64,000 nucleotides of DNA from Flammula alnicola (Eukaryota; Basidiomycota; Agaricomycetes; Agaricales; Strophariaceae): positions 186,001 to 250,000 of the forward strand of contig JADNRV010000050.1 of NCBI GenBank assembly GCA_015499995.1. The letters run 5' to 3'. Of the stretch, positions 1 through 16,316 are shown one piece after another. Position numbers and translations under genes: made by a program. How positions within the stretch are numbered: position 1 is the stretch's first letter; the number at the start of each line of letters is the position of its first letter. The notes below the pieces were generated by a model. That model was not told the DNA's origin. It saw only the letters and a list, made by a program, of their open reading frames with translations, and searched no databases.

Positions 1-52
1 CGTACGTGTGTTCAGTAACTCTTATCATACTCAGTACTTAACCTCGCCTCAG

Positions 53-3000
53 CGTGCTTTCTGCGTTCGAGGAATCAAGTGCTGCCTGTATATCTGACAT
101 GCTGAGGCAAGTCAGTAACGGAGCTTACCTTGACGCTATTCGGATGGCCGAAAAGTTCATCTTGCACGTGGAAGTACTGTTCGGGACGATAGACGACCTC
201 GAATTCCATTTCGCGTCACTAAACATGAAGGGTTAGTCGTTTCAACTGGTCTAGTAATTTGTATTCAACGTGGGACAATAGGCATGTCACACGTCCGGGA
301 AGCTCGTATGCTATGTCGGAAGACAGTCGAACTTTTCACACTGCTATCACACACGCAAGAGACAGGAGCACGGCGGATGGGCATGACGCAGGAACTGCTT
401 GCACTCGTGACCGGTCTTGCACACTACCTCAAGATCCTCATCCGAATCGCGCTTACAGGCGCGCTCAAGCTCGAGCGCGAGCAGAGCGTGAGAGAGGCTA
501 TGGGATCCTTCCTCGACAAGCTCCATCTCCTCGCCGTACAGGGGGGCAATCCCGCAGCCAAGCGCATGATCAAAGGCCAGAATGGAGAGGTGCTCTCGGC
601 GAATCCGCACGCCAACTTTGGCACACAGGGCGTCACGTATGGGTTCCGCAGTCTTGCGCCGGAGAACGCGGGCGAGTCGCCTTTCTCCCAGAGGGAGGGC
701 GCCTCGACAAAGTCTTCATCGAACCCGCCCTCCGATCTGTGTGTGCGGTGTAACTTGACGGTGGAGGAGGACTGTGTACGGCTGGGCACGTATCAGAGGT
801 GGCACTCGCACTGCATACAGTGTGCGCAGTGCGGCAAGGTCGCGGCGGTGCCTGTGGTGAAGGAGCTGTCGTCGAAAAGTGGGGATGACAGAGATAAAGA
901 GAATAGCAGGGACGGGGGCACGCAGCCGCCCAAGCTCTCTACTGCGCGGAGGCCGCCTGCGAATGTCGCGGGGTTCGTGTATGATCCGGAGTCGAGGAAG
1001 GAAATGCCCTCATTTGGCGAGGTGCCCACACTCATTTTGTGTACGGATCATGCACATCCTGGCTGCAGAGGTGGGTTCCAGGCTGTGCAACGACTGGAGC
1101 AATATGCATTCCTATTGAATGTTGCCCTGCGTCGGCTGTATCTGCTGTTGAAAAAGCAAGGTGTTGTACCAATGTCACCAAGTACGTATTGTCTCCTTTT
1201 TAAGGTTCCTGTGCCCTTGCAACTTTTTTCTGATCGACGTTCATGTTTTTGAATTGTTGACAGTCTCGACGTCGAGCGACCCGACAACGCCTACAGCCTC
1301 TGATCCATACCGAAATTCTGGCGATATCATGCGCATGAAGTCCGTGCACCTGGACCGCAAGCTGTCTGCTACCGCACGGCTGCCGAAGCGGTCGACCATC
1401 GTCGAGAGTCCCGCAGGACGGAGTGTGCATCCGACAGACCTTCCACAGCGACATTACGAGCCAGGGGCGCAGCCCACGCTACATCAGCACAGCGTCCAAG
1501 TCCAGCAAGGACAACAAGGACAGCTGTCATACCAGGGGTACCCTAATAGCAGCCACTCGCCACAGATGCAGTACCAGGGCTCGCCTCCAAGCCAATACAG
1601 CACGCCCCGTGCGAACGCAGGCAAACTTCCTCTGGAGCAAGGGCAGAACCTGAGGCCCTCTTTGACCCGGGGCAACACGGAGGTGATGATTGTCGATGAG
1701 AGTGCGCCGAATTCGCCTGCGGGAGGGCCAGAGGACGGGCCGGGGGCGATGCCCAAGCAGCGCGACGATGCGCTGACGTTGGCGGATATACCGCAGCTGA
1801 TGGAGGTCGCGCAGGCGAGGGAGCAGCAGAGGTCGTTGCCGCGGGAGAGCTCGACGCCGTATATCGCGGAGCTGAGCGCATTGGAGCTGGCGATCGTGAA
1901 GCACTGCGCGGTGCTCGCGCTGATGCGGTCGCCGTTGAAGGACCAGTTCGACCTCGACGAGATATTGGAGATGGTGGAGACCAAGAAGGGCGGGTTCTGG
2001 AACAAGCTCTTCAAGGGTGATAAAAAGAACGTGAAGAAGAAAGGTGCGTTTTACTTTATTCTTATACTTGTGTGTCTCAACTAGAAGAGTGTGCTGGAGG
2101 CTAACGAGGTCTTTTTCACTCTATTACAAGGTGTGTTTGGAGTACCTCTTGAACTTCTAGTGGAAAGAGAGGGATCGGACTCGCTACTTGGAGCAACAAG
2201 GGCAACACTAAGAGTGCCAAGTTTTATTGACGACGTTATTTCGGCCATGCGGCAGATGGGTAAGCCCCCGATTTAATAGGTCTAATCCGGCCACAAACGC
2301 AGAGCGCTAACGCCCTATAATAGATATGTCTATCGAGGGTATATTCCGTAAGAATGGCAACATCCGGCGGTTGGGCGACCTAAAAGACTCTATTGACCGG
2401 GATCCCTCTTCTGTGGACCTATCCCAAGACAATCCTGTTCAGCTGGCTGCTTTGCTGAAGAAATTCCTGCGAGAATTGCCAGATCCATTGCTGACGTTTA
2501 AGCTTCATCGTCTCTTTGTCGCGTCCCAATGTCAGTCGTCTTCGTTGTATTTGTCATGCTCCTCATGTTAAAGAAACTAACTCATCATGCTTCTTTTTAT
2601 TCAGCGCTTTCATCGGACGAGGACAGAAAAAGATATCTACATCTAGTGTCCCTCGTTTTGCCCAAAAGCCATCGAGACACGATGGAGGTTCTTTTCGTGT
2701 TCCTGAAGTGGGTAGCATCGTTTGCGCATATGGATGCCGAGACTGGAAGCAAAATGGATCTTGGAAATCTGGCGACGGTGATATGCCCCAGCATCTTGTA
2801 TTCGCGAGGGCGAGATGCCATGCGAGACGAGACATTCAGCTCCGTTCGTGTCGTCACGTCGCTTCTGGAGAACCAAGACGAGTTCTTCACTGTTCCTGAG
2901 GAGTTCTTGTCTATTCTTCACGACCAGGAATATTTCGCGAACTCGCTGGAGCTGCCGAGCAAGGAGTTCCTCAAGAAGTGCGATACGTACATGCGCGTGA

Positions 3001-3488
3001 GAGGGAATGGTCGGTCGATGCCTGGGACACCGTACATGAACCAGCAGAGTAATGGCGCCCAACCTCGATATCCTCCAATGAACTCGCCGGTGATGGAGCG
3101 GCCGCCCGGTCCTCTATTTAGTGGACCCTCGACCTCTGATCGGAATATGAGGATGCAGCAGCCCAATATGTCGCGAGACATTGAGCCATATCAGCCCCCT
3201 GGTTCGCCATCTATACCTCCAGGGATGCAGATGCAGAATCAAGGTATGGTGCAAAACATGCAACGGAATCCGCAGATGGATGACTGGACACCTCCCCCCG
3301 CTCCTTGGCCAAACAACAACAACAACTCGAACAGCCCCTCGTCTAGACCGTCATCCTTCGTTGGCCCACCGTCAAGGTCACCCGCCGAGCCAAATCAATC
3401 GCAAGGCCAGCCATACAACCCTGCTATGAATGGCTCCGGCTATTCTTCATCAGGCTATCCTTCATCAACGCCTGGTCGGCAACGCTAG
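53..3488 (+). CDS. LIM-domain Rho GTPase-activating protein (5' partial)
   Basis: Stimulates GTP hydrolysis on Rho-family GTPases, controlling cell-wall synthesis and polarity; family Lrg1/Rga. The window opens in an intron (acceptor AG at 51-52), so the N-terminal LIM domains lie upstream. The first visible exon (53-231) continues with G+GC at 282. A LIM-type Cys pair pattern (CVRCNLTVEEDC, then HSHCIQCAQC) lies at about 738-835. A Ser/Pro/Gln-rich linker follows. The RhoGAP domain starts near 2131 (GVFGVPLELLVERE) and continues with the arginine-finger region GIFRKNGNIRRL (about 2338) and later PVQLAALLKKFLRELPDPL. Its last helix block runs to about 2900. The tail (3000-3488) is Pro/Gln/Asn-rich and low complexity. 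At least five introns interrupt the visible part. Identification is firm; exact exon borders between 1190 and 2600 are inferred. Confidence 0.9.
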
Positions 3489-4341
3489 TGATGTATATTT
3501 GACGACATCGTGCCACTCCCACTTTGACCATACGCTACCGCATGTCCGATATCCGATCTCTATAGTATTCCCTATCACCTTGTCGGTGCTTCCAGATACC
3601 TTCCCGTTCCCACCTTCCTTGTTTCAAGGTTCTGACTTTTTTTTCGCGAGGTTTTAACCATCTCTTTCTTCTCTGTGGCTCTCTCTCTTTCTCTTTTTGA
3701 ATCCATTAAATGTACTTTACCATCACGTCCTCACACGTACCTCGCTCTCTCTCCATTGAACTCAGTATATAGTATGCTATGGACGAAAATATTTCGCGGT
3801 ACTTACGATATACCCCGGCATGATGATTGCCCAGCTATTGAAGCTAAAATACAACGCTCTTGGCTGATCACAGATGTATCATAAAGAGCCAACATTGAAC
3901 TGCATAATCTAGACTTGATTAGCGGGTGGGCATTGCTGGGAGTTTTTCGGATCTCAAGCAAACCTTCCAAGTTCCAGTTCCTTCCAGTGTCGTCCTCGGG
4001 AATGCGGCGGGTTGCACAGCCACCTTACATACCCGGCTGACGACAATTGCCGGGCCGGGGACGAACGCGTATGTACGGCACACACAAACAGCAAAACTTG
4101 TTTTCTTTCACACAAAAATGTCGAATGGATCCGTAGAATACAATCTGCGGCAACTCTGTGCCGCCCCCCTTTCGTGCCGTCGCGCAAACGCAATTCCCGC
4201 CACCATTCCAACCCCTAACTGCGTCAGCGATGCGTAGCACATAAATACCTGCTCGGTCTCCGAAGGCGCTGTATCCAATCCTCCAATTTCCCGGTTCTGC
4301 GCCTTCCCAATCGACGCTAAAACCAATTCGTAGCGCTTTAT
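3489..4341. other. Intergenic, no gene seen
   Basis: T/C-rich 3' flank of the RhoGAP gene followed by the upstream region of the next gene. Open frames on either strand here have no recognisable motifs and no splice structure that improves them. Confidence 0.5.
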
Positions 4342-5113
4342 ATGTACCCCCCATACCACTTCCACCACATGGGCAGATGGCATCGCGGACCCAGCCGCCT
4401 GCTGTGGTTTATCGTCGGCGCGGCCACCGCGACCTGGTGGATCAAGCGCAAAGACGCTGACCGGAGGATATTTGGGCACTGCAAGCGGCCGCCTATCCAA
4501 GCTTCTGTGCCTATCTCCGCCTCTGACGAGTCCAGCGCGCCTCAACCCAATTCCAACATCAGTGCCAATGTCAATGCCAATACAAGCGCGAATCAGAACC
4601 CGAATCAGAGCCAGAGCGCACCCCCGAGTCCGTACCCATACCCGTACCCCCAAGCTCCTCCGCCTTCGTGGTCGCAGAGCGGTCCTGCATCGGACCACCC
4701 TGGTGCATTTAGCGGCAGCAGATCACCATTTAGCGACTGGGAGAAACGCCAGGACTGGCAATGGGAGCAGGAGAAAGAACATCTGGCCAAGATTTCGAGA
4801 CAAGCGACGGACGCTGTGCGTTGCCCCTTCTTATTCACTTGACTTTTTTTTTGCCAGCTAGAAATACTCACATTTGTTTTATTTTATTTTCAGATGGCAG
4901 ACCTCACAGAGTCCACACTCGAATCGGTGCTGAGCACCGCTGAGGCTTTGAAAGCTGTGCGTTGTATCCTTTCGCGATTCTCTATACTCTCTAACTGCGT
5001 ATCCAATAAATATTCAGAAACTCGCCGAACACCGCGCCCAACGCGAGAAACAGCAAAAGCTCATTGAGGAACAGCTGGAAGAGCAGCGCCGGAACCCTCC
5101 ACGGCTTGTTTGA
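4342..5113 (+). CDS. Small single-TM protein of unknown function
   Basis: Three exons (4342-4815, 4894-4956, 5018-5113) join in frame to give 210 aa. Both introns have GTGCGT-type donors and CAG acceptors. The protein starts MYPPYHFHHMGRWHRGPS, followed by one hydrophobic segment (LLWFIVGAATATWW, about residues 20-33) and a basic stretch. A long Ser/Asn/Pro-rich region comes next, containing PYPYPYPQAPPP. The C-terminus is a Gln/Glu/Arg-rich helical region, probably a coiled coil (KLAEHRAQREKQQKLIEEQ), ending at TGA 5111-5113. This suggests a membrane-anchored protein with a cytosolic coiled coil. I do not recognise the family. It is convergent with the transporter gene at 5528-7670. Confidence 0.75.
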
Positions 5114-5527
5114 TCGTAAACAACCAGACACTGGACCCCTCGTCGTATGACGTCCAATCCGTGTTGCCTCGGACTGTCGTCCTTCCTCTTTTTCTTTTTC
5201 TTTGCTTGTTGTCTGCCACCTCTCTGCCGCTATCGCTCGCACTTTGTTTAACCAACCAACCAACCCCAGAAACCAAATTTCAGATTTCGTTAACACATAC
5301 ATAATCGTCATGTAATAGTATCATCTCCAAACTCCAACTCCAACTCGATCATTATTTATTTATTTAAACTTTAATTTCATAAATCTCGTCTTTCACTTTC
5401 GTTGATACCTTTCTCTTCCATGCCCAATCCGGCCCTCACTCTCATCGATCGATAAGTACAATAAGCATCAAAGAATGCGCCGAAAGGACTTGAAGGCCAA
5501 CCGACCCATAATCAGGCAGCCGCTCAT
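5114..5527. other. Convergent 3' flanks
   Basis: T-rich and A/T-rich sequence (for example the ATTTATTTATTTAAACTTTAAT stretch around 5350) between two convergent stop codons. Probably holds both poly(A) sites. Nothing else seen. Confidence 0.5.
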
Positions 5528-7670
5528 CTACTTACTCTGGCCGACAAGGCCGACGTTCGACGGCCCGCTACCCTCCCTAGGCAGCGTCGGTACCGCCATC
5601 TGCTCCTCGTCCGTAACAGCATCCCGCAGGCCGATATGTTTGCGGTCGACGTACGAGGGTGCCATGGGGTCCGAGATGCCTTGCTCTTCGGCTGTGGGAG
5701 GGAAAGGGTGTGTTGAGTTAGTTTAGATGGACGACGAGTGAAATAAGGAGGACGGAGGGAGATAGGAGGCGAAGAGGTAGGGAGAGTAAAGAGGGTAACG
5801 AGGGATGGAAGAGACCAAGATGCGGAGGAAGTCAAAAGGAAGCAAGGAGTGAAGGACTTACGTCTGGAGTGCCAGAAGTAGGTGACGAGGCCCACGAGGA
5901 CGATGGCGAAGGCGATAAAGTAAAGCCAGTAGGGACGGTAGTGCTAGATGTGCAAAAGCGAAAGGGAAAAAAGTGGAATCAGGATCTCGATGCTTCTACG
6001 TTGAGGAGGGACGAGGGTACGTACGAAGAGGAACAAGCCTACAAATGTTTATTTATATATTAGCACTTTTCTAACGGGAAAATGATAGAGAACAAAACAT
6101 ACCGAACAGAAGCCCATAAAAGTCACTCGAGAGGAGACTTAAGTTGAAGTAAGCCGATGAGGCCATTCTGTATAGCAAGGGTGCGACGGTGTACAGGATT
6201 AACATGGCTAATAGGATGAGGAATCAGAAAAAAGCATCAGTCAACGCATGTTCCTCGGGAAAGGATTTTTTTTCCCTTGAAAAAGGAGGCTTACCAGCTG
6301 TAAATGCCATCAACAGACCGACTTAATTAAATGAAAATAGGCCGGAAGATCAGACTCTGGGATACCTCGTCAATCAAGGCAGAGCAGGAACTCACTGATA
6401 TCCCCAGTCCATGGTACCTCCTTCATCCCCTTCCACTCTAACGCAGAGGATTGTATGCCATTGATGATTAAGCCCCACATCCCGAGCTGACCGACTACCT
6501 AAGATAAAAAGTGAAGGAGGTTAATTTTTTTGTTCTTTTCGTGCATAGTTGATCAAAGATGAAAAACCAACCTCGTACAACGGACGCTTCCTAACAAAAA
6601 ACTCTTCCGTGGCGTTTGCTGAGTAAAGTTCAGTATTATGCTAGCTCATGCAGAAAAAGAAAGTGAAAGCGACTCACTAAACCCATAAAGCGTCGCACCG
6701 GCGATCATGAACGCGTCACCCTTGCCCTTGCTCACCGCCTGCCAGCTCTTCCCCGTCAGCTCGTCCGAGCCGACGAGCATCCCGAGGCCGCCGATGCAGA
6801 TGAAGACGCCCAGGAGCTGCGTCCAGTGGTACCGCGTACGCATGTACAGCCAGGAGAAGAAGAGACAGATGGGGATCGCCCAGCTGTGTGTGGATGATGA
6901 GATGAGAGTTAGGTGGTGTTACTTTGAGAGAGGGGGTCTTACGCGTCGAGGAGCATGCATGAGAGGAGGTCGGTATATTGGTACGCCTGGTTTTTGGTGT
7001 GGGGTGTTAGCTGCGTGTACGTTTGAGGGTTGATGGCTATGAAAACACGCACCTTGATGACCAAGAAATTTCCTTCGACGTCTGAAGCGGCTAAAATGAT
7101 GTCTAGAAAGTGAAAAGGATTAGTGGGAAAGTCTTTGCAGTGGAAAAAATTGGGGGAACTTACATTTCCATCCGTCATGGAGAATCACTTTCCCCCAGCC
7201 TTTCCATCCGTCTAAAAACAAGATGCACATTGAGCAAACAGCAGGTTGGGAGAAGCGAAAGTAAGGCATACACTGGTATATCGTGTATGGTGTATATACA
7301 ATGAACAACGTGAAATATCTACAGTATCAAGGAAAGTCAGAGAAATTATAAACTTGGAGGATAACATAAATTTGACAGACGTAAAGAAACCTTGGGTAGT
7401 CGAGAGCGTCCATCCTCGGTTTACGAGCTCGGTCGTGGTGACATTAGTACAGGTGATACACAGCGAGACGACCTGTCCAGCTAGGAGCGACAGGATAAAC
7501 GAACGGGTCCAGACGCTCTTCCACCGGGCTGCGAAGCTGTGTGTAAATGCCTTTGGCGAGGAAAAAACGATGGGTGGATGCGCGCGAGGTATTGGGACCT
7601 CCGAAACGTCATGATCGACTCCGTCTTTTAGTTTAAGGTCTGGATCCAGGTCATGGTTGCTAATCGACAT
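5528..7670 (-). CDS. SLC35F1/F2/F6-like membrane transporter (DUF914 type)
   Basis: Drug/metabolite-transporter superfamily protein with about ten predicted TM helices, likely in an endomembrane; substrate unknown. The start is ATG 7670 (MSISNHDLDPDLKLKDG). A cytosolic N-terminus leads into the first TM (RSFILSLLAGQVVSLCITCT). Later exons give YQYTDLLSCMLLDAWAIP, YHWTQLLGVFICIGGLGMLV, GDAFMIAGATLYGFS, VVGQLGMWGLIINGIQSS and HYRPYWLYFIAFAIVLVG. The gene is chopped into many short exons, as is usual for basidiomycete members. The last exon begins after the acceptor near 5694 and reads EEQGISDPMAPSYVDRKHIG, ending QSK and TAG at 5528-5530. A GTATGT site upstream of the ATG near 7750 could be a 5'UTR intron. 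Exact exon borders between 6000 and 7400 are partly inferred. Confidence 0.85.
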
Positions 7671-8470
7671 TATGGCCTTTAACACAACCTATACGATTCG
7701 ATTAGATGAGATTCTGGACTCGGCATCGCGGGAAGGCATAAGTACTGTACATACCTTGCCGTTGAAGCTCACGTACGATTGCTGGTCGTGGTGGTCAAGA
7801 AGAAAGTCGGTGGAAAGGGACAACACCGAGTTATGTATTCTCTGGAGTTACATAAGATGGAGAAGAACTCCATGCCGCCATTCTCAGCAGTCTGGACATT
7901 GGCAATTCCCCCTCAATAAAATTTCAGATCTCCTTTTTGGGACAGATCTCCGTGATCAGAGGCACAATCGGATTCGATTCGTCCTGAACAGCGGCACTCC
8001 GCCAACATCTCCTCGAGCTCCACCTCAGGTTCAGACCACCGAGGGTTCAAAACAACACAAATTACGGTATATCCTCTCCTTATCTCTGCCTCTACAACAT
8101 ACGCTTCCTTCTTGGGCAGATGGTGCCGACTCGTCATTCTGTGAATAAATGTCAGTCCTGACATCGGCATATCACAAGGTATCAGCAAGTGACAGCGGCT
8201 TAACGATATCTACATACTATACTTTGAATCCACTGACCATGCCGGTTGGTGACATTTTGCCACCATGATATCTATTCAAATCGTATCAGGGCCCCTTTCG
8301 CGGGTCATATTATTGTTTTAGTGCTGTATGTACTGTACAGTGCCGTAGTAGGTTAAAGTACAAACAACGATGACCCGCATTAAGGCTGAAATGTCTCGAC
8401 GTATCTAATAGAGTGAAATTATGTGTCAAAGGCTGTAAGATAAAGGAGACGAACGTCTAAAAAAGAATAG
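7671..8470. other. Upstream region with an unassigned minus-strand frame
   Basis: Contains the probable 5'UTR of the transporter. A minus-strand open frame (8188-7913) has a protein-like middle (WSEPEVELEEMLAECRCSG) and might be an extra 3' exon of the decayed gene to its right, but no convincing splice chain links them. Confidence 0.3.
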
Positions 8471-9793
8471 TCATGAGGTATCAGAATCTACCGCGAAAAA
8501 AATCATGGAAGGCACAAGCGTAAACCCGCAGAGCACTGACATCACAATACCTACTGAAAGTGGCTCCTGCAGCCATATAAAAGTCAAAAGCAGAATAGCA
8601 AGGCACAGCACGCCACCGTAGAAACACAGCAGCCCTAGGTAGTGGGAAACGTCAACTTCAATTGTTGTGCTATTAGCTCAAGCTTTAAATTCTAAGCCAC
8701 AAAACCGCGAGGAGCTTTGTTTTAAATTTAAAAAAGGAGGAAAAGGGACTCGCAGACCAGTTGAGAAAGACCAAAACTCACAATGCCACACCATATATTT
8801 CCATTTCTTACCCGCTCCGTATTTCTCCAAAAGCCCCACCTCCGTGCCGTTGAACCGCCCTATGAGAAGGTCGGGCCGGCGAGCAGCGGAGATGGTCAGA
8901 GACCCCATCTTATCGATGACCATAAATGCGCTGATCGTGGCGCCAATGTTCAGCAAAAGCGCAGCATAGCACAGGGCGAGGACGGTGTCTTTAGCGCCCT
9001 GTCCGGTTGGCCGCTTTTCGTAGCTGTTGTTGTCTCGGAAGAAAGAGAGCAGCTGCGCCGCTACGCCTGCTAGGAGGCCAGACTGAAATTATTGAATCAG
9101 AACAAAAAATAGATAACAAACATGCATGTCGATAGTTAGGCGATGACAATGTCAAGATCGTGACGGACAGATTGAGAGGAGGAAAGGCAACTCAAGGCAA
9201 CTCACTACAACAGCACTCCCTTGGCATGTAAGCTGCCACCCCATTCTGACAGATTCCACAGTCGAAGGAAGCTTATCTGTCGCATTCCAAGTATCAAGAC
9301 ATCAGCACACATCCGAATACTCAAAAAAGATATAGCATATGACAGAATGGCTGCTGGACCATGCATGGCCACCAGTGGCAAGTCTTTGAAGAGCTAGCTT
9401 TGAATTTAATAGTAGACGCACGATTCACTTCGATGCCATTCAAGTTATTTCTCCTCATCGGCGGCATTGGTCCTCCAAAAGATTGGTGAGCGCGGGACCG
9501 GCGGGGCATCCAAGGAATAGACAATAACTCGATCTCAAGTTCTCGAGGTAAGTAGTGCGGGTGTGAACTGAGAACTCGTGCCCAACGCGCAGCACGATGA
9601 TGGTCATCGTTATCAGCGGCGGTCCACCCGGCCTTGAGGACTCCTCGAGTTCGCAAAATGAACGTGAGATTATTAACACACCAGTCTTCATAGTCGGAAT
9701 CACAAAAGTACCAGTGCCCCATGTTTCAACGCCACATCTTGCGTAGGCCTCGTTCCAGACGTCTGGTTCATTGACGCTGGGGCGCCTAACCAT
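8471..9793 (-). pseudogene. Decayed fungal membrane-protein gene
   Basis: Coding-like pieces on the minus strand line up as one gene but do not share a frame. An ATG at 9793 opens EAYARCGVETWGTGTF. The sense frame then shifts by one base near 9700 to DYEDWCVNNLTFILRTRGVL and WMPRRS (to about 9470). A later block reads TWNATDKLPSTVESVRMGWQ and, after an intron (about 9074-9210), SGLLAGVAAQLLSFFRDNN, RPTGQGAKDTVLALCYAALL and NIGATISAFMVIDKMG, with hydrophobic TM helices. A last exon reads LLCFYGGVLCLAILLLTFIW and stops at 8471-8473. An in-frame TGA precedes TWNATDK. The second half resembles multi-TM proteins common in Agaricomycetes; function unknown. A functional gene with unusual splicing is possible but less likely. 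Confidence 0.55.
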
Positions 9794-10014
9794 GGAAGAT
9801 GGTCATTGGGTGCCTAATTTCCGCGTACCCAACGGAGCGCCAAGACTTGATAACGTTTAACCTGCAGGCAACCGCGTGTACGTGAATGAAACCAATGATT
9901 GCATTGTGAATACCGTAAACGAAGAAACAACAAAGAAAATATGTCTCTAAAGATCAGGTCTAAAGTCGTCCGTTACTACAATACACGACCACATGACATA
10001 GAGTGACAGACAAA
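9794..10014. other. Intergenic, short
   Basis: Upstream of the decayed membrane gene and downstream of the XPB stop codon. No feature seen. Confidence 0.4.
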
Positions 10015-13377
<3,363 letters not shown>

Positions 13378-14423
13378 ACTGATTCACAGATTAGCCTAAC
13401 GCAAGAAAATAGGTTCGATTCTTGACAGAATAGGCGTCAAAAGAGCACCAGGCGATATTGACCGCTGAAGGATGGACGTCGAAAGAGGCCAAGTTGTCTC
13501 TGTGGGTCCGCAAAGTGGTCTGCGACTTGTAAGCATGACAAACCAAATCAAAGTCCGCAGCTCCGATTTTAGAAAGCCGGCCCGCTCAGTGACTCGATTT
13601 GACTCATCGTGCCTCCAACTTCAACGTTCAACAGCCATCTTCAAACCACACCCAATGCCTTATTCTCACAGAGCTATCTGGAACTTGAAGGAATTGCCAA
13701 CTACCGACATCCGACATCCGACATCTTCCATTTATTAGAATTCGTTTCAAACAGACACTTCATTCCAGGAGGATACCAAGCGCTCATATTTCACACCATT
13801 CGCCTCGCAGTCCTGCCTCCGTCGGCGCTTAACATCGTTTAGCAGCTCATCGTGTGAAAAAAAATCCCAGCTCCCGCATTGTTATGTTCTCATAGATCAT
13901 ACATGGGTTACTCATCGATCATCGATATGATCCAGTTTCCGCGTTTTCACGTTGTCTGTCAGCTATTTAGCATGAGGCTCGCCGCGTTTTCAAGACTTCA
14001 ACACAACTTTATTTCAGAATCTTATCCGCACATCTCCCGTAGAAGACCAAGACAGGTAAGACGGTTCCCAATATCTGACCGGTACAGAGATTAATGATGA
14101 CATATCTGCTTTCTAGGATAATTGCCATATGATGTCCTACACGCCGCAATTGACGCTGCCTCGACTTCAAAGGTCAAATTGTTTCTGGGTTTTGTTCCGT
14201 GGAAGTGTATTACACGTGGTGATGTTGCATCTTCATGCAATTGGCTTTGGCGTCCGGCCGCGTTCAATTCTTCAGTCCTCACTCCTTCTCGATAAGCGCG
14301 CGCACGGATTCACAACTATTCCGGTTTCGGCGACGCTCAATTTTGGTAAATATAAACGTAGGACGTTCCACTATTTAAGCCGAAGCAATCCACCTCGTCC
14401 GACAGACAGCCACTCTCTAGACC
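13378..14423. other. Divergent intergenic region
   Basis: About 1 kb between the head of XPB and the next plus-strand gene. It should hold both promoters. I see short frames only and no recognisable element. Confidence 0.4.
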
Positions 14424-16316
14424 ATGCCTCCAAGATACAACCCTGACTCAAATCCCAGGCCTGCGACGCCCAGTCGCTCATCGTCGCAGCTCCCAGGTGG
14501 CCAGGGCGCACAACCGACAGGCAACCCCCTCTCCCCCATCTCACCCCAGAGAAACGCCAATCAGAGTCAGAGTGCCATAGATTTGACCATCGAGACCGAA
14601 GTCAAGAAGGTCAAAGATGGCTATCCCGCTACGGGTTTGATCACGGCTCTCCTTAAACATATCGGTGCCACCGTTAACCTAGCCCCTCGCGACGTCTACA
14701 CTTCGGGCCAGGTTTACTTCAGGTCGCGCATGGTCTACGACGGTATCCATGACCTCATGAAGAAAGTGGACGAAACAAACGTTGAGCAGCTGGACCAGAA
14801 CTGGGGCCTATTCGACAAGTATACGACCGCCATCCCTCCCCTGGAAAGGTAATGCGCGATTTCCTTTTCTTGTACTGGCGCATCTAACCCTATGCTTCTC
14901 TTGACAGAGTCTTGTTGCAATTCTATAAGGATTTCTCCCCTGACGCGAGTCGGGCCCATGCACCTCCTGTAGACAGCACTCACAATGCTGTTATACACAT
15001 CCATACATGGTTGCACGAGAGGGAAATGCTTAGAACGGCTCTGAAAGAGCTCACGAACGATGCTTTCAAAGTTCGTTATTGATTCACTTAGTGTTGTTTT
15101 ACCAATACTGACCCCTTGAATAGATTCTTTCAGAAGATTTGAAGGGATATCTCGTCGCTGATCACCTAGAACAACGTAAGAAGGATGACATTGCAACACT
15201 CAGAGTTTTGCACGAGTTGGTCGTCCAAAACAAGCTAAGCGACAAGGACATCGCACAAGAGTATGTTGACTTTGTTCTGTGGTGTACATACTATGACCTT
15301 TCTTTGACTCTCCAGGGACAATCAACAACTCCTCAACGATGTGAAGTCAGGAGTGCTTGTTCTTGGGAAGGAAATAATGCAGAAACCGTTCATGGAGGCT
15401 AGTATCTTTCTTTTGTTGATGTTCGACCACTCCTAATGCCAGAACGGTTACTTTTTATAGGACAAGAGTGGAATCACGATCAGGATGTACATGACTGTCT
15501 ATATCCTGTTCGCCATTCTTTCTGCGGATCAAACAGACCGACAATGGAAGAGTTACCTGCGAAGTGCCAAGATATGGGATGCGATGAAAAGGTAATGCAC
15601 CTTTTGCTACCTCTCAGATGATCGCAGTAAGGACTGACCCAAACATCAGTCTAGTGCAGAATGTGAGAAAGCACATTGAAAGCAGCAGTGGTCAACCTAC
15701 ACCGACGTCAGAAGAGCTGGAGAAGCAGTTCGCCGAACTCGAAGGACTTTTGCAGAACCTGGGCGTTACGGATATCCCCACGGCCAAGGAAATGATGGAC
15801 CTCATCAAGCTTGCAGCACGCATCCCTCGGCCATACGGTGGTCGCTCTGTTTCTCTGATAAAAGCGTTATATCATCTCGACCAATATTCCCGAAAGCCAG
15901 AGAACTCAGGAGTCAGCGGTTACCGATATGAACTCAAACAGTTCGTTGATTCCATGATTTTTACTGCGGTATTTTGACTCACCTCTTATACACAGGACCA
16001 TGAAGGATTCTATCGCGGAACTCAACGCCGTGAAGTCCGCAGCTTACAATCTCCAAACCTTCTCTTTGGAGTCCAATGACTACAAGAAATGGAAAGACAG
16101 TCTCCGGCAGTTGCTCGATAAGACCAAGCCGCTCTTCACAAGCTTCGGGGTAGATATATTGCCACTTCATTTCACTATTTCCATTGCTAATGCACGCGAA
16201 TCCAGATTTCGGGCGAGTGGTCCACATTTGAATCTAACTTTGAAAGCACGGCCAGGGTCGATGAGACACACATGGAGGAAGGACGGAAGAGGTTGGGTTT
16301 TACTAGCACAAAGTGA
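14424..16316 (+). CDS. Uncharacterised helical protein
   Basis: Starts MPPRYNPDSNPRPATPSRSS with a disordered, Pro/Ser/Gln-rich N-terminus (about 50 residues). A mostly helical, charged body follows, with no Cys clusters and no clear TM. Readable blocks: TEVKKVKDGYPATGLITALL, VYFRSRMVYDGIHDLMKKVD, HTWLHEREMLRTALKELTND, DHLEQRKKDDIATLRVLHEL and KHIESSSGQPTPTSEELEKQ. Exons are joined by standard short introns; one junction (CA then G across 15945-15994) restores LKQTMKDSIAEL. The final exon reads ISGEWSTFESNFESTARVDE and stops TGA 16314-16316. The overall shape suggests a coiled-coil or helical-bundle scaffold. I do not recognise a family and assign no function. Confidence 0.7.

Noticed and set aside
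4108..4698. 196-codon minus-strand open frame
   Set aside because: Lies opposite the first exon of the single-TM protein gene; Arg/Gly-rich composition comes from the reverse of Pro/Ser/Asn codons. No motifs.
13400..13440. GGTTCGATTCT resembling a tRNA B box
   Set aside because: No A box or acceptor stem pairs around it. No tRNA or rRNA gene was found anywhere in the window.
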